Origin: an uncultured Sphingobium sp.
GTDB lineage: Bacteria > Pseudomonadota > Alphaproteobacteria > Sphingomonadales > Sphingomonadaceae
Reading direction: 5' to 3'
Assembly: GCA_913773715.1 (NCBI GenBank)
Contig: CAJYHD010000809.1
Coordinates: forward strand, 1 to 13,931
DNA length: 13,931 nucleotides
The position numbers and the translations under genes were made by a program. A model generated the notes under the pieces. It saw only the letters and a list, made by a program, of their open reading frames with translations. It did no database searches and had not been told where the DNA came from. This document shows positions 1 to 8,079 of this stretch, piece after piece. The stretch's first letter is position 1. Each line of letters starts with the position of its first letter.

Positions 1-167
1 GCCGCAACAGGCTTGCCAAGGATGAGCGACGGCGCGCCGAACGCCTGCGTCCCCGCGATGGCGTCGCCGCTCTGCGTCCAACTGGTCCACGGCTCGTCAA
101 GTGGCGGGGAAGCAGCGCAGGTGGATGCGGGTGCCGCAGCGAGCAACAAGGCCGCGAGGATGGTCAT
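1..167 (-). CDS. Exported protein of unknown function (N-terminal part only)
   Basis: This reading frame begins 4 bases after the mutL stop codon on the same strand and runs off the left edge, so only about 55 residues are visible. The start is ATG at 167-165, and a GGAAGT stretch inside the end of mutL sits at a suitable distance to act as ribosome binding site. The protein opens with MTILAALLLAAAPAS, a short hydrophobic stretch ending in small residues, which looks like a signal peptide even though the n-region has no basic residue. A cysteine at residue 17 lies in AASTCAAS but does not match a good lipobox, so I favour signal peptidase I cleavage over a lipoprotein. The visible mature part begins PPLDEPWTSWTQSGDAIAG and matches no family I recognise. 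The tight spacing suggests cotranscription and translational coupling with mutL. Confidence 0.6.
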   Translation of the reverse strand, partial: MTILAALLLAAAPASTCAASPPLDEPWTSWTQSGDAIAGTQAFGAPSLILGKPVA

Positions 168-171
168 GCGG

Positions 172-1962
172 TCACTTCCTTCCGAACAATTTTTCGATGT
201 CGTGATGGCCAAGCTTCACCCATGTCGGCCGTCCATGGTTGCATTGGCCTGACCGTGGCGTCACTTCCATTTCGCGCAGCAGCGCGTTCATCTCGGCGAC
301 TGACAGTACGCGTCCTGCGCGAACCGACCCGTGGCAGGCCATGGTGGCGGCGACGAGGTCGAGCCGTTCCTTGAGCGATAGCGCACTGTCATAGGCGGCG
401 AGATCGTCGGCAAGGTCGGTGACGAGGCCCTGCACATCCGACTGGCCGAGCATCGCAGGAACGGCTCGCACCAGCATGGCGGACGGGCCGAAACGTTCGA
501 GGTCGAGGCCGAAGTCGCGCAGTTCGGCGATGCGGTTTTCGAGCCGGTCGCAGGCGGGCTCGTCCAGTTCCACGACTTCGGGAAGTAGTAAGGCCTGCGA
601 GGTGACGCTCTGCCCCTCCATCGCGCGGCGCATGCGCTCCAGCGTCAGCCGTTCATGCGCGGCATGCTGATCGACGATGACGAGGCCGTCCTCCGCCTCC
701 GCCACGATATAGGTGCGAGCGACTTGGCCGCGCGCGACGCCGAGGGGGAAGCTGTGCCCTTCGGGTGCCGGCGCGGCGGCGGATTCGGCGCGGGCTTGCG
801 GCGGGGGCGTGATGAAACTGGCGCGGCGATCGGCGAAGGATGACTGGACTGACGGGTTGTAACTGTTTGGTGATGCGCCGACCGCCTCGAAGATCGGCAT
901 CGCGCCGATCGGCGTAGGGGAAATCGGCTCCGGCTTCCAGGCGGATAATCCCGCCGGGTCGGCGTGCTGGACGGCGCGAAAACCTTCCGCATCGAGTGCG
1001 CGACGCAGGCCCGATACGATCATGCCTCGGATCATGGCCGGGTCGCGGAAGCGGACCTCGGTCTTGGCCGGGTGGACGTTCACATCGACGTCGAGCGGCG
1101 GCACGTCGAGGAAGAGGGCGACGACCGGATGCCGGTCGCGCGCGAGCATATCGGCATAGGCGCCGCGTAATGCGCCGATCAGCAACCGATCGCGCACCGG
1201 CCGCCCATTGACGAACAAATATTGGTGATCGCCGACGCCGCGATTGTAGGTGGGAAGCGACGCGACACCGGAGAGGCGGACGCCTTCGCGCTCCAGCGAG
1301 ACGATGACATGATTGTCGGCGAGCTGCCGGTCGGTGAGCGCGGCGACGCGATCCTCCCGCGCCTCGCCGCCCTGCACGCCAAGCGCTCGACGGCCGTCAT
1401 GTTCCAGAGCGAAGGCGACATCGGGGTGCGCCATGGCGAGACGGCGGACGATGTCAAGGCAGGCGGCATATTCGGACTTGGGTGAGCGCAGAAACTTGCG
1501 GCGTGCGGGCACCTTGCCAAACAGCTGCTCTACGGTGACGCGGGTGCCGGGCGGCAGCGCGGCAGGCCCTTCCGCCACGACCACGCCGTTATCGACTGTG
1601 CGGTTCCACCCGTCCGCGCCGCCGACACGGCTGTCGATGGCGAGGCGCGCGACGCTGGCGATGGAGGGTAGCGCCTCGCCGCGAAAGCCGAGCGTCGCGA
1701 CATGTTCGATCGCGTCGTCGGGCAGCTTGGAGGTCGCATGCCGTTCCAGCGCCAGCGCCATGTCGGCAGGCGTCATGCCGCAGCCATCGTCACTCACCTC
1801 GATCCGGTCGAGACCCCCATTCGATAAGCGAATCGCTATGCGGGTCGCACCGGCATCCAGGGCATTTTCAACAATTTCTTTCAGCGCGCTGGCGGGTCTT
1901 TCGACCACTTCACCGGCAGCGATACGATTGACCAGATGTTCGGGCAGGCGGCGTATTGACAT
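172..1962 (-). CDS. mutL: DNA mismatch repair protein MutL, endonuclease type
   Basis: MutL couples mismatch recognition by MutS to strand incision and excision. The 596-residue protein shows the GHKL ATPase motifs in order: ENALDAG (32-38), DDGCGM (58-63) and LGFRGEAL (91-98). The transducer domain ends in DVNVHPAKTEVRF (about 293-305). A Pro/Ala-rich linker (about 330-405) leads to the C-terminal dimerisation domain. That domain carries the metal-binding endonuclease motif DQHAAHERLTLE (431-442, the DQHA-x2-E-x4-E pattern), ACHGSVRAG (542-550) and QCNHGRPTW (573-581). This is the pattern of MutL proteins that nick DNA themselves, as expected in bacteria without MutH. The ATG is the first possible start because an in-frame TAA lies 6 bases upstream, and MSIRRLPEHLVNRIAAGEVV is the usual family N-terminus. 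I see no Shine-Dalgarno sequence before it. The gene is divergent from mreB. Confidence 0.97.
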   Translation of the reverse strand: MSIRRLPEHLVNRIAAGEVVERPASALKEIVENALDAGATRIAIRLSNGGLDRIEVSDDGCGMTPADMALALERHATSKLPDDAIEHVATLGFRGEALPSIASVARLAIDSRVGGADGWNRTVDNGVVVAEGPAALPPGTRVTVEQLFGKVPARRKFLRSPKSEYAACLDIVRRLAMAHPDVAFALEHDGRRALGVQGGEAREDRVAALTDRQLADNHVIVSLEREGVRLSGVASLPTYNRGVGDHQYLFVNGRPVRDRLLIGALRGAYADMLARDRHPVVALFLDVPPLDVDVNVHPAKTEVRFRDPAMIRGMIVSGLRRALDAEGFRAVQHADPAGLSAWKPEPISPTPIGAMPIFEAVGASPNSYNPSVQSSFADRRASFITPPPQARAESAAAPAPEGHSFPLGVARGQVARTYIVAEAEDGLVIVDQHAAHERLTLERMRRAMEGQSVTSQALLLPEVVELDEPACDRLENRIAELRDFGLDLERFGPSAMLVRAVPAMLGQSDVQGLVTDLADDLAAYDSALSLKERLDLVAATMACHGSVRAGRVLSVAEMNALLREMEVTPRSGQCNHGRPTWVKLGHHDIEKLFGRK

Positions 1963-2026
1963 TGATTAGTGACTAGCCCAAGCGAGCGCTTTCCGCGAGC
2001 CGCACACCTGAATTTTTTGCATGGCA

Positions 2027-2048
2027 TTGACCAAGGGTGGGCGGTCAA
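2027..2048. promoter_or_regulatory. Inverted repeat in the mutL-mreB divergent spacer
   Basis: TTGACC (2027-2032) and GGTCAA (2043-2048) are exact 6-base inverted arms separated by 10 bases. They lie about 50 bases upstream of the mreB start in the 136-base spacer shared with mutL. The repeat could be an operator, or a hairpin in the mreB leader. TTGACC also resembles a -35 box, but no convincing -10 element follows at 16-18 bases. The functional role is inference. Confidence 0.35.
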
Positions 2049-2095
2049 GCAGGGCAGATTTCCCGCGTCAGGAGATGGCGGGCGAAACAGGATAA

Positions 2096-3145
<1,050 letters not shown>

Positions 3146-3160
3146 TAGAGGGGGATATGG

Positions 3161-4072
3161 ATGGCGCGGCCACCCAGCCGACGCCCCGGCATCAACCGGC
3201 GGGCGCAATATAGCCTCTTCGCCAGCTATCTGGTGGCGGTGACAGGAGCGGCCATCGGCCTGTTGCTGGTCGTCGTCGCGATTTTCGATCCCACCGGCTT
3301 CGCCGCCATCCGCGCGGCGACGGCGGAAATCACGCGGCCCATGTCGATGGGCATGAAGAGCATGGTGAGCGGCGTCAGTTCCGTCGACGAGCTACTCGTC
3401 AGCTACTGGCAGGCCGGATCGCAGAATGTCGCGCTCCGCCGACAGGTCGAGGCTGACCGCAACCGCATCATCGCAGCCAAGGCGCTCACGCAGGAAAATA
3501 TGCGACTGAAGCGATTGCTGAAGCTGGTCGATGCCGATCGCGGCGCATTGCTGACGGCACGGCTGATCTCCTCGTCCTCGGCGAGCGCACGACGGTTCGC
3601 ACGGCTGAATGCCGGAAGCTGGCAGGGCGTGCGCGTCGGCATGCCGGTGCGTGCGGCGGAAGGGTTGATCGGGCGCGTCCACATCACCACGCCGAATACC
3701 TCGGACGTGATGCTGCTGACCGACACGGGCAATATCGTTCCAGTGCGCCGCGCCAATGATAGCGTGCCCGCCATTTCGACGGGAGCGGGTGACGGATCGC
3801 TCGAAATTCGCGCGCTGTCGGCCGGGCGCAATCCGTTCAAACCGGGCGACCTGCTGGTGACCTCCGGCATTGGCGGCATCTATCAGCCCAATATCCCGGT
3901 CGCGGTGATCGTGCGGGTGCAGGGTGAGATTGCCTGGGGCTATCCGCTCGCCAATCCGGCGCGGATCGACGCGGTCGTCGTCGAGCGCGCGTTCGAGGAG
4001 GCTGTGACGCGGGAGGATGCGCCGCCCGCTTCCCCGACATCGGCACCTGTCGCCGCCCCTTCCACACCGTGA
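3161..4072 (+). CDS. mreC: Rod shape-determining protein MreC
   Basis: MreC is a bitopic inner-membrane protein whose periplasmic part activates the PBP2-RodA synthase. The 303 residues show a basic cytoplasmic N-terminus (RPPSRRPGINRR), one membrane segment (about 19-42), a heptad-like coiled coil (about 75-125, including QENMRLKRLLKLV), and two beta-rich domains. The family signature GDLLVTSGIGGIYQPNIPVA falls at 229-248. The last 20 residues are a low-complexity Pro/Ala/Ser tail. The start at 3161 is preceded by GAGGGGG (3148-3154) with a 6-base gap. A nearby ATG at 3157 is in another frame and is not used. The stop overlaps the start of mreD. Confidence 0.95.
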   Translation: MARPPSRRPGINRRAQYSLFASYLVAVTGAAIGLLLVVVAIFDPTGFAAIRAATAEITRPMSMGMKSMVSGVSSVDELLVSYWQAGSQNVALRRQVEADRNRIIAAKALTQENMRLKRLLKLVDADRGALLTARLISSSSASARRFARLNAGSWQGVRVGMPVRAAEGLIGRVHITTPNTSDVMLLTDTGNIVPVRRANDSVPAISTGAGDGSLEIRALSAGRNPFKPGDLLVTSGIGGIYQPNIPVAVIVRVQGEIAWGYPLANPARIDAVVVERAFEEAVTREDAPPASPTSAPVAAPSTP

Positions 4073-4596
4073 TCGATCGTCACCTCAACCATGTACCACG
4101 ACTGGGGCGCACGCCGTCTCGCTGGCGGCTGGCGGGCATTCCCGTCGCCACGGTGCTGATCGGGTCGAGCATCACTGCCTTGCCACTCATCGCACAATCG
4201 CCGGTGATGCCGCAGTTCGGGCTGCTGCTGCTGCTGGCGTGGCGATTGCTGCGACCTGAATTGTGGCGTGCATGGATCGGGCTGCCGCTCGGCCTGTTCG
4301 ACGACATGATGAGCGGTCAGCCGATTGGATCCGCCATGTTCCTGTGGACGGTCGCGCTGATCGTCATCGATGTGGTCGAAGCGCGCATGGTGTGGCGCAG
4401 CTATCGGCAGGACTGGCTAATCGCGGCGCTGGCGATTATATTCTGTATTTCCGGTGGATGGTTCTTCGCGCGGATCACCGGCGGAGGCAATATAAGGTTC
4501 CTGTTGGTTGCGCCGCAGATGCTCTGGACTGTCCTGCTGTTTCCCTTCGTCGTGCGGCAATGCGCGCGGGTCGACCGCTGGCGCGTAATGGCATGA
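4069..4596 (+). CDS. mreD: Rod shape-determining protein MreD
   Basis: MreD is a small polytopic inner-membrane protein that works with MreC in the elongasome. The frame is 175 residues and very hydrophobic, with about five or six membrane segments near residues 21-42, 48-61, 68-82, 87-104, 115-134 and 143-163. The segment GLPLGLFDDMMSGQPIG (71-87) corresponds to the conserved GLL-x-D-x-x-SG region of the family. I chose the GTG at 4069 because it overlaps the mreC stop as GTGA, a usual translational-coupling junction. No independent Shine-Dalgarno is obvious. The end overlaps the mrdA start as ATGA. Sequence conservation in MreD is low, so the call rests on topology, this motif and the conserved gene order. 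Confidence 0.92.
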   Translation: MIDRHLNHVPRLGRTPSRWRLAGIPVATVLIGSSITALPLIAQSPVMPQFGLLLLLAWRLLRPELWRAWIGLPLGLFDDMMSGQPIGSAMFLWTVALIVIDVVEARMVWRSYRQDWLIAALAIIFCISGGWFFARITGGGNIRFLLVAPQMLWTVLLFPFVVRQCARVDRWRVMA

Positions 4597-6647
4597 AGTT
4601 TCCCAAGCCCAAACGCAAGATCATCACCGAAGCCGCCCAGACTTTCACCTTCAATCGCCGGGCATTGATCGTTGGAGGGCTTCAGGGCGGGATCGGCGCG
4701 ATGCTGGCGGCGCGGATGGCATGGATCAGCATCGCTGAGAATGAGAAATATACGCTGCTGTCGGAAAGCAATCGCGTCAATCTGACGCTGATCCCGCCGC
4801 GGCGGGGCTGGATCATCGACCGGCATGGGCAACCGCTGGCGAACAATCGCACCGACTTTCGCGTCGACCTGATCCCGCAGCGGGTGGTCGATGCCGAAGC
4901 GACGATCACGCACCTCGCCAAGCTGTTGCAGCTTGAGCCCGACGATGTCGATCGCATCCGCGAAGATCTTGAGAAATCGGCGGGATTCCGCCCGGTCCAG
5001 GTGGCCGACAAGCTGACATATGATCAATTCGCAGCGATCAGCGTGCGGTTGCCGGACATGCCCGGCGTCGCGCCGAGCCAGGGCTTCTCCCGCAACTATC
5101 CCGCCGGCGCGACGGTCGGCCACCTGCTGGGCTATGTCGGCGCGGCGACGGCGGAAGAGTATAAGGCGCGCAAGAATCCCCTGCTCATCACACCTGGGTT
5201 CAAGGTCGGCAAGGATGGTCTTGAAAAAGCGTTCGATCTGCACCTGACGGGGAAGCCCGGCGCCAAGCGCGTCGAGGTGACGGCGCGTGGCAAGATCGTG
5301 CGCGAGCTGACGACGCGGCCGGATTTGCCGGGCCGCTCGATCAAGCTGACGATCGACGCGGGCTTGCAGGAATTTGCCGGGCGACGGCTGGCGACACAGA
5401 GCGGATCGGTCGTGGTGCTCGATTGCGCCAATGGCGACGTGCTGGCGATGGCGTCGATGCCCAGCTACGATCCGAACAGCTTTTCCGACGGCATCAGCCA
5501 TCTTGAGTATGACATGCTGTCGAAGGACGATCATGTCCCCCTGCGCAACAAGACGTTGCAGGGTCTGTACCCGCCCGGATCGACGGTGAAGCCCATGGTG
5601 GCGCTGGCGTTGCTTGAGGCGGGTATTTCGCCATCCGATACGGTCAGTTGCAGCGGCGCGATCCGGGTCGGCAACACGCTGTTCCACTGTCATAAGAAGC
5701 GCGGCCATGGTCCGCTCAACATGCGCGGGGCGATCGCGCAGAGTTGCGACATCTATTTCTATCAGATGGCGCAACGCATCGGCATGGACCGGATCGCCAG
5801 CATGGCGCATCGGGTCGGCATGGGGCAGAAATTCGATCTGCCCTTCCCCAGCCAAAGCTATGGCACGGTGCCGGACCCGGCCTGGAAGCTCAAGAAATAC
5901 AACCAGAAATGGCAGGTGTACGACACCGTCAACGCCACCATCGGGCAGGGCTATATGCTGATCAACCCGCTCCAGATGGCGGTGATGGCGGCGCGGCTGG
6001 CGACCGGCAAGCAGTTGATGCCCAATTTCCTGTTCGGCGCGAAACGGCCCGAGCCTGAGCCTGTCGGGACCAGCGAAGAACATCTGCGCGTCATCCGTGA
6101 CGCGATGAATGCGGTGGTGAACGGCGGCGGTACCGGCGGCGCGGCGCGCAGCTCGATCCCAGGCGTGATGATCGCGGGCAAGACCGGGACGGCGCAGGTA
6201 AGGCGCATCACCATGGCGGAGCGTGCGGGCGGCGTGCGCGGCAATGCGGGTCTGCCCTTCAAGCTGCGCGACCACGCGCTGTTTCAGGGGTTCGCGCCCT
6301 ACGATAATCCCCGCTTCGCGGTCGCCTGCATCATCGAACATGGCGGCCATGTCATTCGAGCCGAGGACGCGCCGATGATTGCCAGCGACACGCTGTCCTA
6401 TCTATTTGACCCTAAGAAGGCGATGGAGAAGCTGGTCACGCTGGAAGAAGGCTGGGGCGGTCCGCCCGCCGAGCGGCAGGCGCGACAGATGGCAGCGTTC
6501 CGACTCGCCAAGGCGATCGAAAAAGGCGAGGCGCCACCACCCGTTGCGGCGAACGCAGCCAGTGCCCCAGCGACAAACGCCACCGCGCCTGCATCCAATG
6601 CCGCGCCGGAAGCGGATGACGCCCCCCCCGCGCCGGGAGCCGATTGA
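4593..6647 (+). CDS. mrdA: Penicillin-binding protein 2 (peptidoglycan D,D-transpeptidase)
   Basis: PBP2 is the class B transpeptidase that crosslinks glycan strands made by RodA during elongation. It is anchored in the inner membrane with its catalytic domain in the periplasm. The frame stays open upstream into mreD, but MKFPKPKRK at 4593 is the true start: it overlaps the mreD stop (ATGA) and gives a basic N-terminus before the membrane anchor (about 24-44). The 684 residues contain the pedestal region (about 60-230) and then the transpeptidase with all three active-site motifs: STVK (330-333, nucleophile S330), SCD (384-386, the SxN-type motif) and KTGTAQ (530-535). The last 40 residues form an Ala/Pro-rich tail (APPPVAANAASAPATNATAP and on), probably disordered. 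The tail region of the gene includes a run of eight C (6622-6629). The stop overlaps the rodA start. Confidence 0.96.
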   Translation: MKFPKPKRKIITEAAQTFTFNRRALIVGGLQGGIGAMLAARMAWISIAENEKYTLLSESNRVNLTLIPPRRGWIIDRHGQPLANNRTDFRVDLIPQRVVDAEATITHLAKLLQLEPDDVDRIREDLEKSAGFRPVQVADKLTYDQFAAISVRLPDMPGVAPSQGFSRNYPAGATVGHLLGYVGAATAEEYKARKNPLLITPGFKVGKDGLEKAFDLHLTGKPGAKRVEVTARGKIVRELTTRPDLPGRSIKLTIDAGLQEFAGRRLATQSGSVVVLDCANGDVLAMASMPSYDPNSFSDGISHLEYDMLSKDDHVPLRNKTLQGLYPPGSTVKPMVALALLEAGISPSDTVSCSGAIRVGNTLFHCHKKRGHGPLNMRGAIAQSCDIYFYQMAQRIGMDRIASMAHRVGMGQKFDLPFPSQSYGTVPDPAWKLKKYNQKWQVYDTVNATIGQGYMLINPLQMAVMAARLATGKQLMPNFLFGAKRPEPEPVGTSEEHLRVIRDAMNAVVNGGGTGGAARSSIPGVMIAGKTGTAQVRRITMAERAGGVRGNAGLPFKLRDHALFQGFAPYDNPRFAVACIIEHGGHVIRAEDAPMIASDTLSYLFDPKKAMEKLVTLEEGWGGPPAERQARQMAAFRLAKAIEKGEAPPPVAANAASAPATNATAPASNAAPEADDAPPAPGAD
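6622..6629 (+). repeat. C8 homopolymer near the end of mrdA, possible slippage site
   Basis: Eight consecutive C lie 16 bases before the mrdA stop. In the mrdA frame the codons are GCC CCC CCC GCG, so bases 6623-6629 form C CCC CCC, which fits the X XXY YYZ pattern of -1 slippery heptamers. After a -1 slip (or a one-base insertion in the DNA) the frame is open and passes through TTG 6644 and ATG 6647 into rodA. The run may simply reflect a Pro-rich tail in a GC-rich genome. Confidence 0.5.
6635..6639 (+). promoter_or_regulatory. Ribosome binding site of rodA
   Basis: GGGAG lies seven bases before ATG 6647 but only four before the in-frame TTG at 6644. The spacing favours the ATG as the rodA start. 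The site lies inside the end of mrdA, consistent with coupled translation of the two partner proteins. Confidence 0.6.
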
Positions 6648-7759
6648 TGAGCATCATACCCCAGCCGCTCAAGCAATATCCCTGGCGGATCATCATATTG
6701 CTGCTGGCGATCGCGACCTTCGGCACGATGGTGCTGTATAGCGCGGCGGGCGGCAGCATCTTCCCCTGGGCGATCAACCATGGGGTGCGCTTCTTCATCT
6801 TCGCAACGATGGCGTTGGTGTTATCGCGCATTCCGTTGGAGATATTCGCGCGCTTCGCCTTCCCGGCCTATGGCGCGGTGCTGGCGGCGCTGTTCGTAGT
6901 GGAGCTGGTCGGCGGCGTAGCAGGAGGAAGCCAGCGCTGGATCAACCTTGGCTTCATGCAGTTGCAGCCGTCCGAATTCATGAAGCCGATCATCGTGCTG
7001 GCGGTCGCGCGCTTCTACGCGCAGCTGCCGGTGGGCGAGATACGGACATGGAACGCGATCTGGCCCGCTCTGGTGCTGATCGGCCTCCCTTGGGCGCTGG
7101 TCCTGGTTCAGCCCGACCTTGGCACTGCGACTATGATCGCGGCGGGCGGGGTGACGGTGATGTTCCTGGCGGGACTTCCGATGCGCCTGTTCATCGGCAC
7201 GGGGCTGGTCGGCGCGGCGCTGGTGCCGATCGCTTTCAGCTTCCTGCACGATTATCAGAAGAACCGCGTCCTCATCTTCATGGACCCGGAGAGCGATCCT
7301 CTGGGCGCGGGCTATCATATCAGCCAGTCGAAGATCGCGATCGGATCGGGCGGCTTCTGGGGCAAAGGGTTCCTGCAAGGGACGCAGAGCCATCTCGACT
7401 ATCTGCCCGAGGGTCATACCGACTTCGTGTTCGCGACCATGGCGGAGGAATGGGGTTTGTTGGGCGGCGCGCTGCTGATCCTCGGCTTCATGCTCCTGTT
7501 CCGCTGGGGGCTGCGCGTGGCGATGCGGTCGGAGGACAAATATGCGCGGCTGGTCGCGGCGGGGCTGACGACCACGATCTTCTTCTATGTCGCGATCAAC
7601 CTGATGATGGTGATGGGGCTGGCACCGGTGGTCGGCATCCCCCTGCCCTTCATGTCCTATGGCGGGTCGTCGATGCTGACGGTGATGCTGTGCGTCGGCA
7701 TCATCATGGCGATCGACCGGGCATCCAAGCAGAAGCAGCGGCGCGGCAACTGGGGCTGA
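6647..7759 (+). CDS. rodA: Peptidoglycan glycosyltransferase RodA (SEDS family)
   Basis: RodA polymerises lipid II into glycan strands and acts as a complex with PBP2, encoded just upstream. The 370 residues are almost entirely membrane segments (about ten) with the SEDS landmarks: QPSE (107-110), QPDLGT (155-160), EGHTDF (255-260, D259 being the likely catalytic aspartate of the family) and IPLPFMSYGGSS (331-342). The C-terminus KQKQRRGNWG is basic and cytoplasmic. The ATG at 6647 is preferred over the in-frame TTG at 6644 because of the spacing from GGGAG (6635-6639). It overlaps the mrdA stop as TGATG. This is the last gene of the mre operon; no intrinsic terminator is visible before the tRNA genes 107 bases further on. 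Confidence 0.96.
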   Translation: MSIIPQPLKQYPWRIIILLLAIATFGTMVLYSAAGGSIFPWAINHGVRFFIFATMALVLSRIPLEIFARFAFPAYGAVLAALFVVELVGGVAGGSQRWINLGFMQLQPSEFMKPIIVLAVARFYAQLPVGEIRTWNAIWPALVLIGLPWALVLVQPDLGTATMIAAGGVTVMFLAGLPMRLFIGTGLVGAALVPIAFSFLHDYQKNRVLIFMDPESDPLGAGYHISQSKIAIGSGGFWGKGFLQGTQSHLDYLPEGHTDFVFATMAEEWGLLGGALLILGFMLLFRWGLRVAMRSEDKYARLVAAGLTTTIFFYVAINLMMVMGLAPVVGIPLPFMSYGGSSMLTVMLCVGIIMAIDRASKQKQRRGNWG

Positions 7760-7805
7760 CCCGATGGTGCAGCGAAAAATTTCGTGGGCGGGGCGATTTC
7801 CTGTT

Positions 7806-7819
7806 TGCAAAGTGCAAAG
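7806..7819. repeat. Two tandem copies of TGCAAAG
   Basis: TGCAAAG occurs twice head to tail (7806-7812 and 7813-7819) in the spacer between rodA and the first tRNA gene, 46 bases before the tRNA. It lies where a tRNA promoter would be expected, and the DNA after it is GC-rich. I could not place a convincing -35/-10 pair on it. Significance is uncertain. Confidence 0.4.
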
Positions 7820-7865
7820 CGCCTGCTAACTGCCCGACCTCGCCGGACGGCATCCGCCCGGTGAT

Positions 7866-7941
<76 letters not shown>

Positions 7942-7947
7942 TCATCC

Positions 7948-7982
7948 AGCATCGCACCAGGATGCTCCGTCGGAAATGACGG
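7948..7982 (+). other. Two consecutive hairpins between the tRNA genes
   Basis: AGCATC (7948-7953) pairs with GATGCT (7961-7966) over a 7-base loop. Directly after it, CCGTC (7967-7971) pairs with GACGG (7978-7982) over a 6-base loop. No T run follows, so this is not a canonical intrinsic terminator. The pair could guide processing of a joint tRNA precursor. Stems of 5-6 bases may also occur by chance. Confidence 0.35.
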
Positions 7983-7990
7983 CCCGGAAT

Positions 7991-8066
<76 letters not shown>

Positions 8067-8079
8067 TTCCCTCGATTTG

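Noticed and set aside
4263..4592. Upstream extension of the mrdA frame into mreD
   Set aside because: It lies inside mreD and lacks PBP2 character; ATG 4593 overlaps the mreD stop as ATGA and gives a normal N-terminus.
4401..6350. Very long open frame (about 649 codons) antisense to mrdA
   Set aside because: The sense strand is unmistakably mrdA with all catalytic motifs. The antisense translation is rich in Arg, His and Ala with no recognisable domain, the usual shadow in GC-rich coding DNA.
7805..7830. TTGCAA / GCTAAC as promoter of the tRNA genes
   Set aside because: The spacing is only 14 bases and the -10 match is poor.
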